A stretch of 64,000 nt of DNA from Streptomyces sp. RerS4 (GTDB lineage: Bacteria; Actinomycetota; Actinomycetes; Streptomycetales; Streptomycetaceae), in contig NZ_CP097322.1 of assembly GCF_023515955.1 (NCBI RefSeq), forward strand, positions 5,566,501-5,630,500, written 5' to 3'. Of the stretch, positions 56,703-64,000 are shown piece by piece. The position numbers were made by a program, and so were the translations under genes. Position 1 is the first letter of the stretch, and each line of letters starts with the position of its first letter. The notes under the pieces are model-generated. The model did no database searches and was not told the origin of the DNA. It worked only from the letters and a program-made list of their open reading frames with translations.

Positions 56703-57712
56703 GCGAGCCCGTACGCATCCTCGTGACCGGCGCCACCGGAGCCGTGGGCGCCGCCCTGACGCGCGCGCTGGACGCGGCCGGCCACCGCCCGCACGGCGTC
56801 AGCCGGCGCGGCGGAACGGGACCCCGTCAGCACACCTGGAGCGCCGGCCTGGAGGAGCCGCCGCCCGCACTGCGCCGCACCTGGGACGTGGTGGTGCACT
56901 GCGCCGCCGACACCCGTTGGAACCTCCCCGAAGAGGAGGCCGAGCGGGCCAACGTCGCCCCCCTGCGGGCGGTCCTGGGCCTGGCGGCCCCCGGGACCCA
57001 TTTCGTCCACCTTTCCTCCTCCTACGTCACGGGCCTGACCGGGGACATCCGCTCGCCCTCCCCGGCGGCGTACCGCAACTCCTACGAATGGTCCAAGGCC
57101 AGGGCCGAACGGCTGGTCCACGCCGAGCGCGACAGCGCCGACATCGTGCGCTTCCCCGTGGTGATGGGGGCGCGCGCCGACGGCTCCCTGGACCGTTACA
57201 GCGGCTTCTTCTGGCTCCCGTCCTCCCTGTGCAGCGGCGCCGTCCCGGCGATGGTGGCCGAGGAGAAGGCACTGCTGGACATCGTCAGCACCGACGACGT
57301 CGCCGACCACGTCGTCCGCCTCGTCGCCGGCGGCCCGCCGACGGGCAGGCGGCTGTCGATCCTGGGCCGGGGCGAGGACGCCCAGCCGGTGGCCGAGGTG
57401 TTCGAAACGGTCCGCGCCGCCCTCAACTCCTGGCGCGCCGAGCACGGCGTGCCCGCGCTGGACCGCCTCCCGTCCATGACCCCCGAACAGTGGAACCGCT
57501 TCTACCTGCCCTTCGCCGAAGAGCACCTGGACCGGGCGCAACTGCTCCGGGTGACCGCGTTCCGCGCCTACCAGGGCTACCTGTCGGTCACGGAGCCGTT
57601 CGCGGTCACCCACCGGGTGCCCGACACGGTCGAGGTGCTCCACCGCTCGATACGCCGCTGGGCCGAGACCCACCAGAGCTCCGCCCGCCGGGTCCCCCGG
57701 GCGTGGAGTTGA
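56699..57712 (+). CDS. NAD(P)-dependent epimerase/dehydratase (extended SDR)
   Basis: A 337-residue extended SDR. The cofactor loop is ILVTGATGAVGAALTRAL, followed by VVHCAADTRWNLPEEEAERANVAP, VHLSSSYVTG and the catalytic YEWSK. The closest feel is to the thioester-reductase/sugar-epimerase group (NAD_binding_4 or Epimerase). The long C-terminal helical part (MTPEQWNRFYLPFAEEHLDRAQLLRV) suggests a larger substrate. GTG start inside the SRPBCC stop codon. Confidence 0.8.
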   Translation: MSEPVRILVTGATGAVGAALTRALDAAGHRPHGVSRRGGTGPRQHTWSAGLEEPPPALRRTWDVVVHCAADTRWNLPEEEAERANVAPLRAVLGLAAPGTHFVHLSSSYVTGLTGDIRSPSPAAYRNSYEWSKARAERLVHAERDSADIVRFPVVMGARADGSLDRYSGFFWLPSSLCSGAVPAMVAEEKALLDIVSTDDVADHVVRLVAGGPPTGRRLSILGRGEDAQPVAEVFETVRAALNSWRAEHGVPALDRLPSMTPEQWNRFYLPFAEEHLDRAQLLRVTAFRAYQGYLSVTEPFAVTHRVPDTVEVLHRSIRRWAETHQSSARRVPRAWS

Positions 57713-57759
57713 GCCGCCGGTTCGGAGTGTTGCCGTTCGCCCAGAAAGGAACAACCGCC

Positions 57760-58827
57760 ATGAGGAACATACGTGTCGCACTCGCCGGCGCCGGGAACTG
57801 CGCATGGAGCTTCGCCCAGTTCGTCGCCCTGGCCCAGGCGGATCCCGACACCCGGCTGCCGGGGCTGATGTGCCACACGCTGGGCGGCTACCGCCTCGCC
57901 GACGTGACGATCGTCGCCGCCTTCGACGTGGACGCGGCGAAGGTGGGACGGCCCCTCGCACAGGCGTTCACCGCCCCGGCCATCTCCGCGACGGGCTTCA
58001 CCGCGCTCGGCGCCGACCGGGACTCCCCGGTCCTGCCGGCGCCGCTCCTCGACGGCCTCGTCGGCCCGCTGGGCGCCGTGGTGGAACCGGCGCCCGCCGT
58101 ACGGGACGCGACCCCCGAGCACGTGGCCAAGGCGCTGATCGAGCACGAGGTCGACGTCCTGGTCATCGCCCTGCCCACCGGCGCCTCCCAGGCCATCCGG
58201 ATGTTCGCCCACGCCGCCCTCGCCGCCGGGACGGCCGTCGTCAACTGCACCCCCGAGGAACTCGCCCGGGACGCCGCCGTAAGCCGCCGCTTCGCCGACG
58301 CCGGGGTGGTCCTCCTCGGGGACGACCTGCGCAGCCACCTCGGCGCGACCTGCCTGCACACCGCGCTCATCGAACTGCTCCTCAGCCGCGGACTGGAACT
58401 GGCCAGCACCTACCAGCTCAACGTCGGCGGGAACACCGACTTCCTGAACCTCGCCGACGCCGGCCGCTCCGCCTCCAAGTTCACCTCGAAGGCCAACGCC
58501 CTGCGCGCCGCCGGCATGACCGACGTCGACGGCGTCGCCGGCCCCACCGGATTCATCGGACACCTCGCCGACACGAAGCTGTGCTTCGCCAACGTCACGG
58601 CGCGCTCCGTGCTCGGCTCCGAGGTGCGGATCGACATCAAACTCACCGTCGAGGACAGCCCCAACGCCGCCGGCGTCATCGCCAACGCCGTGCGTGCCGC
58701 CAAGACCGCCGGCGACCGCGGCCTGTCCGGCACGGTGGACGGCCCCTCACCCCTGCTCTTCAAGAGCCCCCCGAACGGCCTGCCCGAATCCGATGCCAGG
58801 ACCGCGTTCCTGGACTTCGCCTCCTGA
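57760..58827 (+). CDS. Divergent myo-inositol-phosphate synthase-like cyclase
   Basis: A 355-residue member of the inositol-1-phosphate synthase family: VALAGAGNCAWSFAQFVALA (NAD site), PGLMCHTLGGYRLADVTIVAAFDVDAAKVG, GDDLRSHLGATCLHTALIELLL, YQLNVGGNTDFLNL and VEDSPNAAGVIANAVRAAKTAGDRGLSG with FKSPPN. It keeps the family core but departs from the primary-metabolism enzyme at many conserved places. Such paralogues in clusters can make alternative cyclitol phosphates, including five-membered ones in aristeromycin biosynthesis. AAAGGA lies 10 bases before the ATG. Confidence 0.85.
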   Translation: MRNIRVALAGAGNCAWSFAQFVALAQADPDTRLPGLMCHTLGGYRLADVTIVAAFDVDAAKVGRPLAQAFTAPAISATGFTALGADRDSPVLPAPLLDGLVGPLGAVVEPAPAVRDATPEHVAKALIEHEVDVLVIALPTGASQAIRMFAHAALAAGTAVVNCTPEELARDAAVSRRFADAGVVLLGDDLRSHLGATCLHTALIELLLSRGLELASTYQLNVGGNTDFLNLADAGRSASKFTSKANALRAAGMTDVDGVAGPTGFIGHLADTKLCFANVTARSVLGSEVRIDIKLTVEDSPNAAGVIANAVRAAKTAGDRGLSGTVDGPSPLLFKSPPNGLPESDARTAFLDFAS

Positions 58828-58869
58828 GGCTCCCCCCCGGTCATCGAAGAGAGAGACGGTCAACGGTCA

Positions 58870-60060
58870 ATGCTGTCGACGCAAAGGGACTTCCGCTCGG
58901 TCGAGGACCTGCCCTACGAGCTGGTCGAACGCAAGGGAACGGGACACCCGGACACCATGTGCGACGCCATCGCGGAGCGCATGTCCCGCTACTACTCCCT
59001 CCACTGCCTCAAGGAGTTCGGCGGGGTCGCCCACCACTGGTTCGACAAGGTCACGCTCTACGGCGGCGGCGCCGACACCGGTTACGGGCGCGGCGAACTC
59101 ACCTCCCCCTACCGGGTGATGGTCTTCGGCAAGGCGGCCTTCCGCGTCGGATCCGCCGAGATCCCCGTCCAGGAGCTCGTCTTCCGCGCGGCGGCCGACG
59201 TACTGGCCGAGGTCACCACCGGCTTCGACCCGGCCCGCCACCTGGTCGTCGAACTCGGCGTCGTCGACCACCAGGGCTCGGGCCGGGGCCGCTCCCGCTA
59301 CCAGCCCGCCTCCCCGGCGGACCTCGTCCCGCTGCGCTCCGGCGGACTGGTCTCCAACGACACCAACCTGCTCCACGGCTACGCCCCGCTCTCCTGCCTG
59401 GAGAACGTGGTGCTCGGACTGGAGCACCTGATCAACGGGACCGCCTTCAAGCAGCGGCACCCGGACTCGGGCTGGGACGTCAAGGTGTTCGGCAGCCGGC
59501 GGGGCGACGCGTTCAGCCTGGTCGTCAACATGCCCTTCCTGGCGGCCCACATCGAGTCCATGGACCACTACCTGGCGCGCAAGGCGGTCGTCCTGGCCGA
59601 ACTGGAGGAGTACGTCGCCGCGCGGGGCATCCGCGACTGCCGGCTCCTGATGAACGCCACCGACCGCAACGGCCGCCCCTACCTCACCGCGCTCGGCTCC
59701 GTCGCCGACACCGGCGACGTGGGCGTCGTCGGCCGGGGGAACCGCGTCAACGGACTCATCACCCCCATGCGCCCCATGAGCATCGAGGCACCCGCCGGCA
59801 AGAACCCGCTCGACCACACCGGGAAGATCTACAACGTCATGGCCATGAGGCTGGCCCGACAGGTCCACGAGGAATTCGGCGGACCGGCGCAGGTGCACAT
59901 CTTCACCTCCAAGGAAGCCCCGCTGGAGCGCCCGGACGAGGTCGTCGTGACCACCCCCGACGCGGACGAATCCGCCCTGCGGACCCTCGTGGAGACCACC
60001 GTCGCGAGCTCGGCCGACCTGACGGTCGAGCTGATCGAGACGGGCATCACCCTGTGGTGA
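58870..60060 (+). CDS. Archaeal-type S-adenosylmethionine synthetase
   Basis: A 396-residue protein of the archaeal methionine adenosyltransferase family (COG1812/AdoMet_Synthase), not the bacterial MetK family. Marks are LPYELVERKGTGHPDTMCDAIAERMSR, HHWFDKVTLYGGGADTGYGRGEL, VVELGVVDHQGSGRG, SNDTNLLHGYAPLS, VFGSRRGDAFSLVVNMPFLAAHIESMDHY and NPLDHTGKIYNVMAMRLA. It joins methionine and ATP to make SAM, or an analogue of either. GTGA overlap with the NDK-like gene suggests the two products work together. Confidence 0.9.
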   Translation: MLSTQRDFRSVEDLPYELVERKGTGHPDTMCDAIAERMSRYYSLHCLKEFGGVAHHWFDKVTLYGGGADTGYGRGELTSPYRVMVFGKAAFRVGSAEIPVQELVFRAAADVLAEVTTGFDPARHLVVELGVVDHQGSGRGRSRYQPASPADLVPLRSGGLVSNDTNLLHGYAPLSCLENVVLGLEHLINGTAFKQRHPDSGWDVKVFGSRRGDAFSLVVNMPFLAAHIESMDHYLARKAVVLAELEEYVAARGIRDCRLLMNATDRNGRPYLTALGSVADTGDVGVVGRGNRVNGLITPMRPMSIEAPAGKNPLDHTGKIYNVMAMRLARQVHEEFGGPAQVHIFTSKEAPLERPDEVVVTTPDADESALRTLVETTVASSADLTVELIETGITLW

Positions 60061-61070
60061 GCGGGAAGGGTACGCGCACCCTCGTCGCCCGGACGCGCGC
60101 CACCGGCCTGCGCACCGACACCGGACCGCCCCCGACCGCCCTGCCGGACACCGGCAGCCACTTCGTGGTCCTGCTCAAGCCGGAGGTCATGACCCCGGCC
60201 GCGGCCCCCGACATGGCCGCCGAGGCGATACGCGTGCTCGGCGCGCAAGAGGTGGCCGTACGGCGCGCCGCCGTCGTCCCGGCCGGGGAGTTCGCCGGAC
60301 GCGGGTACCTGCTCCTGCACTACCCGCGCCTGCACCGGGTCGCCGCGGACGGACACCGGGCGCTCACCTCCGCCGCCCTCCGGGAACTGCGCGCGCTCGC
60401 GGAGGCCTCGGGGGCGGACGAGGTCCTGGGGGCGTACGAGGCGATGACCCGGGGCGCGCGCCTGACGCCGAGGGCCCTGGACGCGCGCTGTCGCGCCGCG
60501 GGCATCCACAAGCTGGGCTCGGGCTCCTACGCCTCCGTGACCGAGCTGAACGGTCGCCTCGTGACGGTGCTGAACGGCTTCCTGCCAGCCCTCGTCGAGG
60601 GGTACACCAGCGGCGTCGGCGCCCTGGTCGGCCTCCTCGAATGCCACAGCCGGCGCGAGATCGGCGCGTTGCGCGCCGAGGCCCTCGGCGCCCTCTGCCC
60701 GGCCGACGCCGCCCCGGGCTCCCTGCGCGCAGCCCTCGGCGCCCTGGCCCGCGAGCGGGGCATCGCCCTCTCCCAGGGGCGCAACGCCGTCCACCTGTCG
60801 GCGGGCCACCTGGAGGGCATGTTCCAGGCCTGGCGGTACTTCGCCGCGACCGACGGGCGCGGCGTCGAGAGCACCGGCTTCGGCGCGACGCTCGTCGGGC
60901 GGGGCGTTCCCCCGGCGGCCCTGGCCGAGCTGGCCGCCGACCACAACCTCGCCGAGGACTCAGGGGAGACGCTCTCCCCGCACGGCGCCACCGAGGGCCT
61001 GGGCCGCGCCGAAGCCCTGGGCCGCGTCGAGAACTGGATCGCGGGCGGAAAGGGACCGGTGACGACATGA
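60057..61070 (+). CDS. Oversized nucleoside-diphosphate-kinase-like protein
   Basis: A 337-residue protein that retains scattered NDK landmarks. SHFVVLLKPEVM near residues 35-44 matches the NDK start (VLIKPD). CPADAAPGSLRAALG near 218-232 matches the NDK segment DPAKAAPGTIRG. GRNAVHLSAGHLEGMF near 243-258 matches the phosphohistidine loop RNVVHGSDS, with His246 as the candidate catalytic residue. Normal NDKs are about 140 residues; here a large insertion separates the first and second landmarks. It overlaps the SAM synthetase (GTGA) and the SDR (ATGA). The substrate is unknown. Confidence 0.65.
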   Translation: MSGKGTRTLVARTRATGLRTDTGPPPTALPDTGSHFVVLLKPEVMTPAAAPDMAAEAIRVLGAQEVAVRRAAVVPAGEFAGRGYLLLHYPRLHRVAADGHRALTSAALRELRALAEASGADEVLGAYEAMTRGARLTPRALDARCRAAGIHKLGSGSYASVTELNGRLVTVLNGFLPALVEGYTSGVGALVGLLECHSRREIGALRAEALGALCPADAAPGSLRAALGALARERGIALSQGRNAVHLSAGHLEGMFQAWRYFAATDGRGVESTGFGATLVGRGVPPAALAELAADHNLAEDSGETLSPHGATEGLGRAEALGRVENWIAGGKGPVTT

Positions 61071-61855
61071 GCACGCTCGACCGCGGACTCGCCGGACGGA
61101 CCGCGCTGGTGACCGGCGGCGCCCAGGGCATCGGCGCGGCCGTGACCGCGCGGCTGTGCGCCGAGGGCTGCCGCGTCCTCGTCCTCGACAAGAGCGCCGA
61201 ACACGGCCGGGAGGCGGTCAAACGGTGGCGCGAGGACGGCCACGCCGTGAGCCTGGCCGTCGGCGACGTGGTGGACGAGCAGGCGGTACGGGCGGCCTTC
61301 GCCGGACTGCCGGCCGGCTGGCCGCCGCCGACCCTGCTGGTGAACCTCGCCGCCGGCTTCGTCTTCAAGGGGCTGGACGCCACCCCCGAGGAGTGGCGCG
61401 CCGCACTGGACCCCACCATCGTCGGCCTGTCCCTGGTCACCCGGGAGTTCGTCGCCGCCCTGCCGCCGGACGCGACCGGGGCCGCGATCGTCAACATGGC
61501 CTCCATCTCGGCGCACATCGCGCAGAGCGGCTACCTCACCTACAACACCGGCAAGTCGGCCGTCCTCGGGTTCACCCGGTGCGCGGCGCAGGAACTGGCC
61601 CCCCGGGGCATCCGCGTCAACTCGGTGAGCCCCGGGACCGTGTGGAACGCCAACAACGAGCGCTACCACCGCGAGGCCCTCGGGCTCGACCGGGCCGCGG
61701 CGGAGGCCGCCCCCGAGCACGGCGGGAAGTTCCTCCTGGGACGGTTCGCGGACCCGGCCGAGATCGCGGCGCCGATCGCGTTCCTGCTGTCCGCCGAGGC
61801 GGGATTCATCACCGGGACCGACCTCCCGGTCGACGGCGGATACCTGGCGGTGTGA
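61067..61855 (+). CDS. Short-chain dehydrogenase/reductase
   Basis: A 262-residue classical SDR: ALVTGGAQGIGAAVTARL (TGxxxGxG), LLVNLAAGFVFKGL, IVNMASISAHIAQSGYLTYNTGKSAVLGF with the catalytic Ser, Tyr and Lys (YNTGK), and TGTDLPVDGGYLAV at the end. It oxidises or reduces a hydroxyl/keto group, for instance on a cyclitol. The PHP phosphatase gene begins 4 bp after its stop. Confidence 0.88.
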   Translation: MSTLDRGLAGRTALVTGGAQGIGAAVTARLCAEGCRVLVLDKSAEHGREAVKRWREDGHAVSLAVGDVVDEQAVRAAFAGLPAGWPPPTLLVNLAAGFVFKGLDATPEEWRAALDPTIVGLSLVTREFVAALPPDATGAAIVNMASISAHIAQSGYLTYNTGKSAVLGFTRCAAQELAPRGIRVNSVSPGTVWNANNERYHREALGLDRAAAEAAPEHGGKFLLGRFADPAEIAAPIAFLLSAEAGFITGTDLPVDGGYLAV

Positions 61856-61859
61856 CCAC

Positions 61860-62669
61860 ATGATCGATCTTCACACCCACCACCAGCGCTGCGGACACGC
61901 CACCGGATCGCTGCGCGACTACGTCACGGCCGCCCTGGACCGGGGGGTCAAGGTCCTCGGGCTCTCCGACCACACCCCGATGTTCGCGGAGGAGGAGGAC
62001 CACGCGCTGCCGCGCGTGGCGATGCCCAAGTCGCGGTTCCCCTCCTACATCGCCGAGGCCCTCGCCCTCAAGGAGGAGTACGAGGGCAGCATCGAGATCC
62101 TCGTCTCCACCGAGGCCGACTTCTTCGCCGGTCGCATGGACCCGTACACGAAGGCGCTGAGCGGGTACCCCCTGGACTACGTCATCGGCTCGGTCCACAT
62201 GTTCGAGGGGCGGGACATCTTCGACGTCACCCGGTGGGAGACCGTCGAGGAGGGCGAGCTGCCCGCCGTCAAGGCGCGCTACTTCCGGGCGATCGCCGCG
62301 TGCGCCCGCTCCCGACTGTTCCACGTCATGGGCCACGTCGACGCGCTGAAGGGCAACCACCCCCGGCTGGGCGCCGTGCCCGCGCCCGCCGCGGCCGACG
62401 AGATGCTGCGGGCGATCCGCGACTCCGGCGCCGTCATGGAGATCAACACCTCGGGCGGCACCAAGATGTGCGGGGGCTGGTACCCCGAGTTCGACCTCCT
62501 CGAACGGGCGCACCACTTCGGGGTCCCGATCACCTTCGGGTCCGACGCGCACGTGCCCGAACGGGTCTGCGACCAGTACCCGGAGGTGGTCAAGGTGCTC
62601 GGGGACATCGGGTTCCGGACCTGGACCACCTTCCGTCGCGGCGCCGCCGTGACCCGCCCGCTGCTCTGA
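61860..62669 (+). CDS. PHP-domain phosphatase (HisK/HisJ-like)
   Basis: A 269-residue PHP protein. Metal ligands are visible in MIDLHTHHQRCGHA, LGLSDHTP, ILVSTEADFF, GSVHMFEGRD, HVMGHVDALKG, and the C-terminal GSDAHVPERV. This is the layout of histidinol-phosphate phosphatases of the PHP type, which also hydrolyse other sugar-like phosphates. The histidine operon is not nearby, so a phosphatase for a cluster intermediate is more likely. Confidence 0.85.
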   Translation: MIDLHTHHQRCGHATGSLRDYVTAALDRGVKVLGLSDHTPMFAEEEDHALPRVAMPKSRFPSYIAEALALKEEYEGSIEILVSTEADFFAGRMDPYTKALSGYPLDYVIGSVHMFEGRDIFDVTRWETVEEGELPAVKARYFRAIAACARSRLFHVMGHVDALKGNHPRLGAVPAPAAADEMLRAIRDSGAVMEINTSGGTKMCGGWYPEFDLLERAHHFGVPITFGSDAHVPERVCDQYPEVVKVLGDIGFRTWTTFRRGAAVTRPLL

Positions 62670-62699
62670 CCGCTCCGCCCGCCCTCCCCTGGAGTCTCC

Positions 62700-63842
62700 A
62701 TGCTCGTCAGTGACCTCGTAGCCCGTGACCCGGACGGCGCGACCACCCGGTACCTGAGCGTCCGGGACCAGGCGTTGAAGATCGTCACCACCTCGCCCGA
62801 GGCCAATGGCCTGGTCTCGGAGACCTTCCACCCGCCGGGGATGCTCGGCGTCACCGAGACCCGCCCGCAGCCGGAGCCGGACCTCACCGTCGTCGACCTG
62901 GCCCAGGACCCCTCCGAGGTGGCCGAACTGCTCCGACAGGCGGCCGACACGGGCGAGCCCGGCGAGTACGAACTCACGCGCCACTTCCGCCAACCACGCT
63001 TCGACACCGACACCCACACGGTCTTCGTGCTCCGGGACGCCAACTCCGACGAGCCGGCCGCCCTGATCCGCACCGAGGGGCGCGCGACCCTCGTCCGCCC
63101 CCGCTCGGGCCTGGGGGACCGCTGGCTCACCCGGATCGTCCGCGACGTGTCCACCCGGATCGCCAAGGCGCAGGGCTCGCTGGTCCTGCACTCCTCCGCC
63201 TTCGTCCACGACGACGGCGCGTACCTGGTCATCGGCGACTCCGGGGCCGGGAAGTCCACGACGGCCATCGCCCTGGCCCGCCTGCTGCCCGCATCCGGCT
63301 GGATGGGCAACGACCGCATGCACCTCGACCGGCGCGCGCAGGGCTACGGGGTGACGGCCTGCCCGCTGCCGCTCGCCATCAACAAGGGCTCCCTCGACGT
63401 CATGGGCGTCACCGACTTCGCCTCCTGGTCCGTGCGGGCCGGCCTCCCGGCGGAGGGGTCGGACTGGGACCGCTTCCAGGGCGAGGACAAGCTGAAGCTG
63501 AGCTCGCGGGAGGTCGGCCGGTACCTCGGGGTCCGCGTCGTACCGCAGGCACCGCTCGCCGGAGTGATCCTGCCCCGGGTGGACCTCACGGCCGGCTACT
63601 CCTTCGACCCCGCGAGCCCCGCCCACGCCGCCGAGGTCATCACCCGCAACTGCTTCTCCCTGGACGACAACCTCTACGGCGAGGACTGGTTGGACGTCCC
63701 CGTCCGGCGGCGCGCGGCGCCCCCGTCCCTGGACGCCTTCCTGGAGCACCTCGCGAAACTCCCCGTCCTGCGCTGCTCCGTGGGCAGCGCCGCCGACGTG
63801 ACGAGGCTCGCGGCGGACTTCACGGCCCACGTCCGCAAATAA
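62700..63842 (+). CDS. HprK-like P-loop kinase
   Basis: A 380-residue protein. The C-terminal half has the HPr-kinase-like P-loop VIGDSGAGKSTTAIALARLLP near residue 180, preceded by LVLHSSAFVHDDGAYL and followed by GWMGNDRMHLDRR. The N-terminal 150 residues have no clear match. HprK-related proteins in biosynthetic clusters phosphorylate peptides or small molecules rather than HPr. No PTS gene is near. TGGAGTCTCC precedes the ATG, and the gene ends the rightward run. Confidence 0.75.
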   Translation: MLVSDLVARDPDGATTRYLSVRDQALKIVTTSPEANGLVSETFHPPGMLGVTETRPQPEPDLTVVDLAQDPSEVAELLRQAADTGEPGEYELTRHFRQPRFDTDTHTVFVLRDANSDEPAALIRTEGRATLVRPRSGLGDRWLTRIVRDVSTRIAKAQGSLVLHSSAFVHDDGAYLVIGDSGAGKSTTAIALARLLPASGWMGNDRMHLDRRAQGYGVTACPLPLAINKGSLDVMGVTDFASWSVRAGLPAEGSDWDRFQGEDKLKLSSREVGRYLGVRVVPQAPLAGVILPRVDLTAGYSFDPASPAHAAEVITRNCFSLDDNLYGEDWLDVPVRRRAAPPSLDAFLEHLAKLPVLRCSVGSAADVTRLAADFTAHVRK

Positions 63843-63867
63843 CCCCCCCAGTACCATCCGCCCGGTT

Positions 63868-64000
63868 CTATCCACTCGGTTCGTCGCCTGCCGCCGTGAC
63901 CCGCTTGCGGTAGGCCCCCGGCGGCGACCCGAAGTGTCGTTTGAACGCTTTGGCGAAGGCGAACTCCGACGTGTACCCCGTGCGCTGCGCGATGGTGCTC
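63868..64000 (-). CDS. AraC-family regulator, C-terminal end (cut by window edge)
   Basis: The last 43 codons of a leftward gene read STIAQRTGYTSEFAFAKAFK and then RHFGSPPGAYRKR before a TAG stop. This is the second helix-turn-helix of the AraC/XylS DNA-binding domain (GYTSEFAFAKAFKRHFG). The effector domain lies beyond the window. It is convergent with the HprK-like gene and may mark the cluster boundary or its regulator. Confidence 0.85.
   Translation of the reverse strand, partial: STIAQRTGYTSEFAFAKAFKRHFGSPPGAYRKRVTAAGDEPSG

Noticed and set aside
1..64000. Search for tRNA, rRNA, insertion sequences, integrases and attachment sites
   Set aside because: No cloverleaf, rRNA signature, transposase motif or flanking direct repeats were seen by eye. 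A covariance-model and IS database search would be decisive.

Overview
The window reads as a chromosomal segment of a Streptomyces or close actinomycete. Base composition is very GC-rich with strong third-position GC, GTG and TTG starts are common, many genes overlap by ATGA or GTGA, and the gene families are typical of the genus (SflB-type SepF paralogue, DUF6099-like protein, iron box, Hen1/Pnkp operon). There is no tRNA, rRNA, CRISPR array, transposase or integrase. The left edge cuts a methylmalonyl-CoA mutase small-subunit gene and the right edge cuts an AraC-type regulator.

1-14.5 kb is mostly housekeeping or conserved material: mutA (partial), an iron-box-controlled DUF2470 protein, sflB, an SMC/ABC-like ATPase with a long Pro/Ala/Arg repeat coupled to a MazG-type pyrophosphohydrolase, an F420-type oxidoreductase with a homocysteine methyltransferase, the Hen1-Pnkp RNA repair operon, a secreted protein, arginine deiminase, ornithine carbamoyltransferase and an anti-sigma-like ATPase. 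14.6-23 kb is a compact aromatic-acid pathway: a benzoate/2-aminobenzoate-type CoA ligase, a two-domain 2-aminobenzoyl-CoA monooxygenase/reductase, an enoyl-CoA hydratase, an acyl-CoA dehydrogenase, a Rid protein and a PaaX regulator. Two of its promoters share a 14-bp dyad.

23.4-43.6 kb is the most striking region. An Xaa-Pro aminopeptidase, a secreted M9 collagenase, a three-subunit D-hydroxyproline dehydrogenase, a DapA-family pyrroline-4-hydroxy-2-carboxylate deaminase, two proline racemase/hydroxyproline epimerases, an ornithine-cyclodeaminase-like reductase, a GntR/FCD regulator, a five-gene peptide ABC transporter and a DPP-IV-like S9 peptidase lie together. Six promoters across this stretch carry the same AT-rich 15-mer, consensus GTAMAATNTCACATT, placed in or beside the promoter core. 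Two of them (collagenase/aminopeptidase and transporter) are almost identical from -35 to -10. I read this as one regulon that digests collagen outside the cell, imports Pro/Hyp peptides, trims them and feeds proline and hydroxyproline to central metabolism.

43.6-47.2 kb holds an MFS exporter, a lipoprotein and a cytochrome P450. From about 47.5 kb to the right edge lies what looks like an undescribed biosynthetic cluster without PKS or NRPS genes: an IclR regulator, a methyltransferase, a class-III aminotransferase, a nucleotidyltransferase-like protein, an ABC exporter, a HAD phosphatase, an acyl-CoA-dehydrogenase-like protein, an SRPBCC protein, two SDRs, a divergent myo-inositol-phosphate synthase, an archaeal-type S-adenosylmethionine synthetase, an oversized nucleoside-diphosphate-kinase-like protein, a PHP phosphatase and an HprK-like kinase. 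A cyclitol-phosphate (possibly carbocyclic, nucleoside-like) product is the simplest hypothesis. All names come from reading protein motifs; no database search was run.
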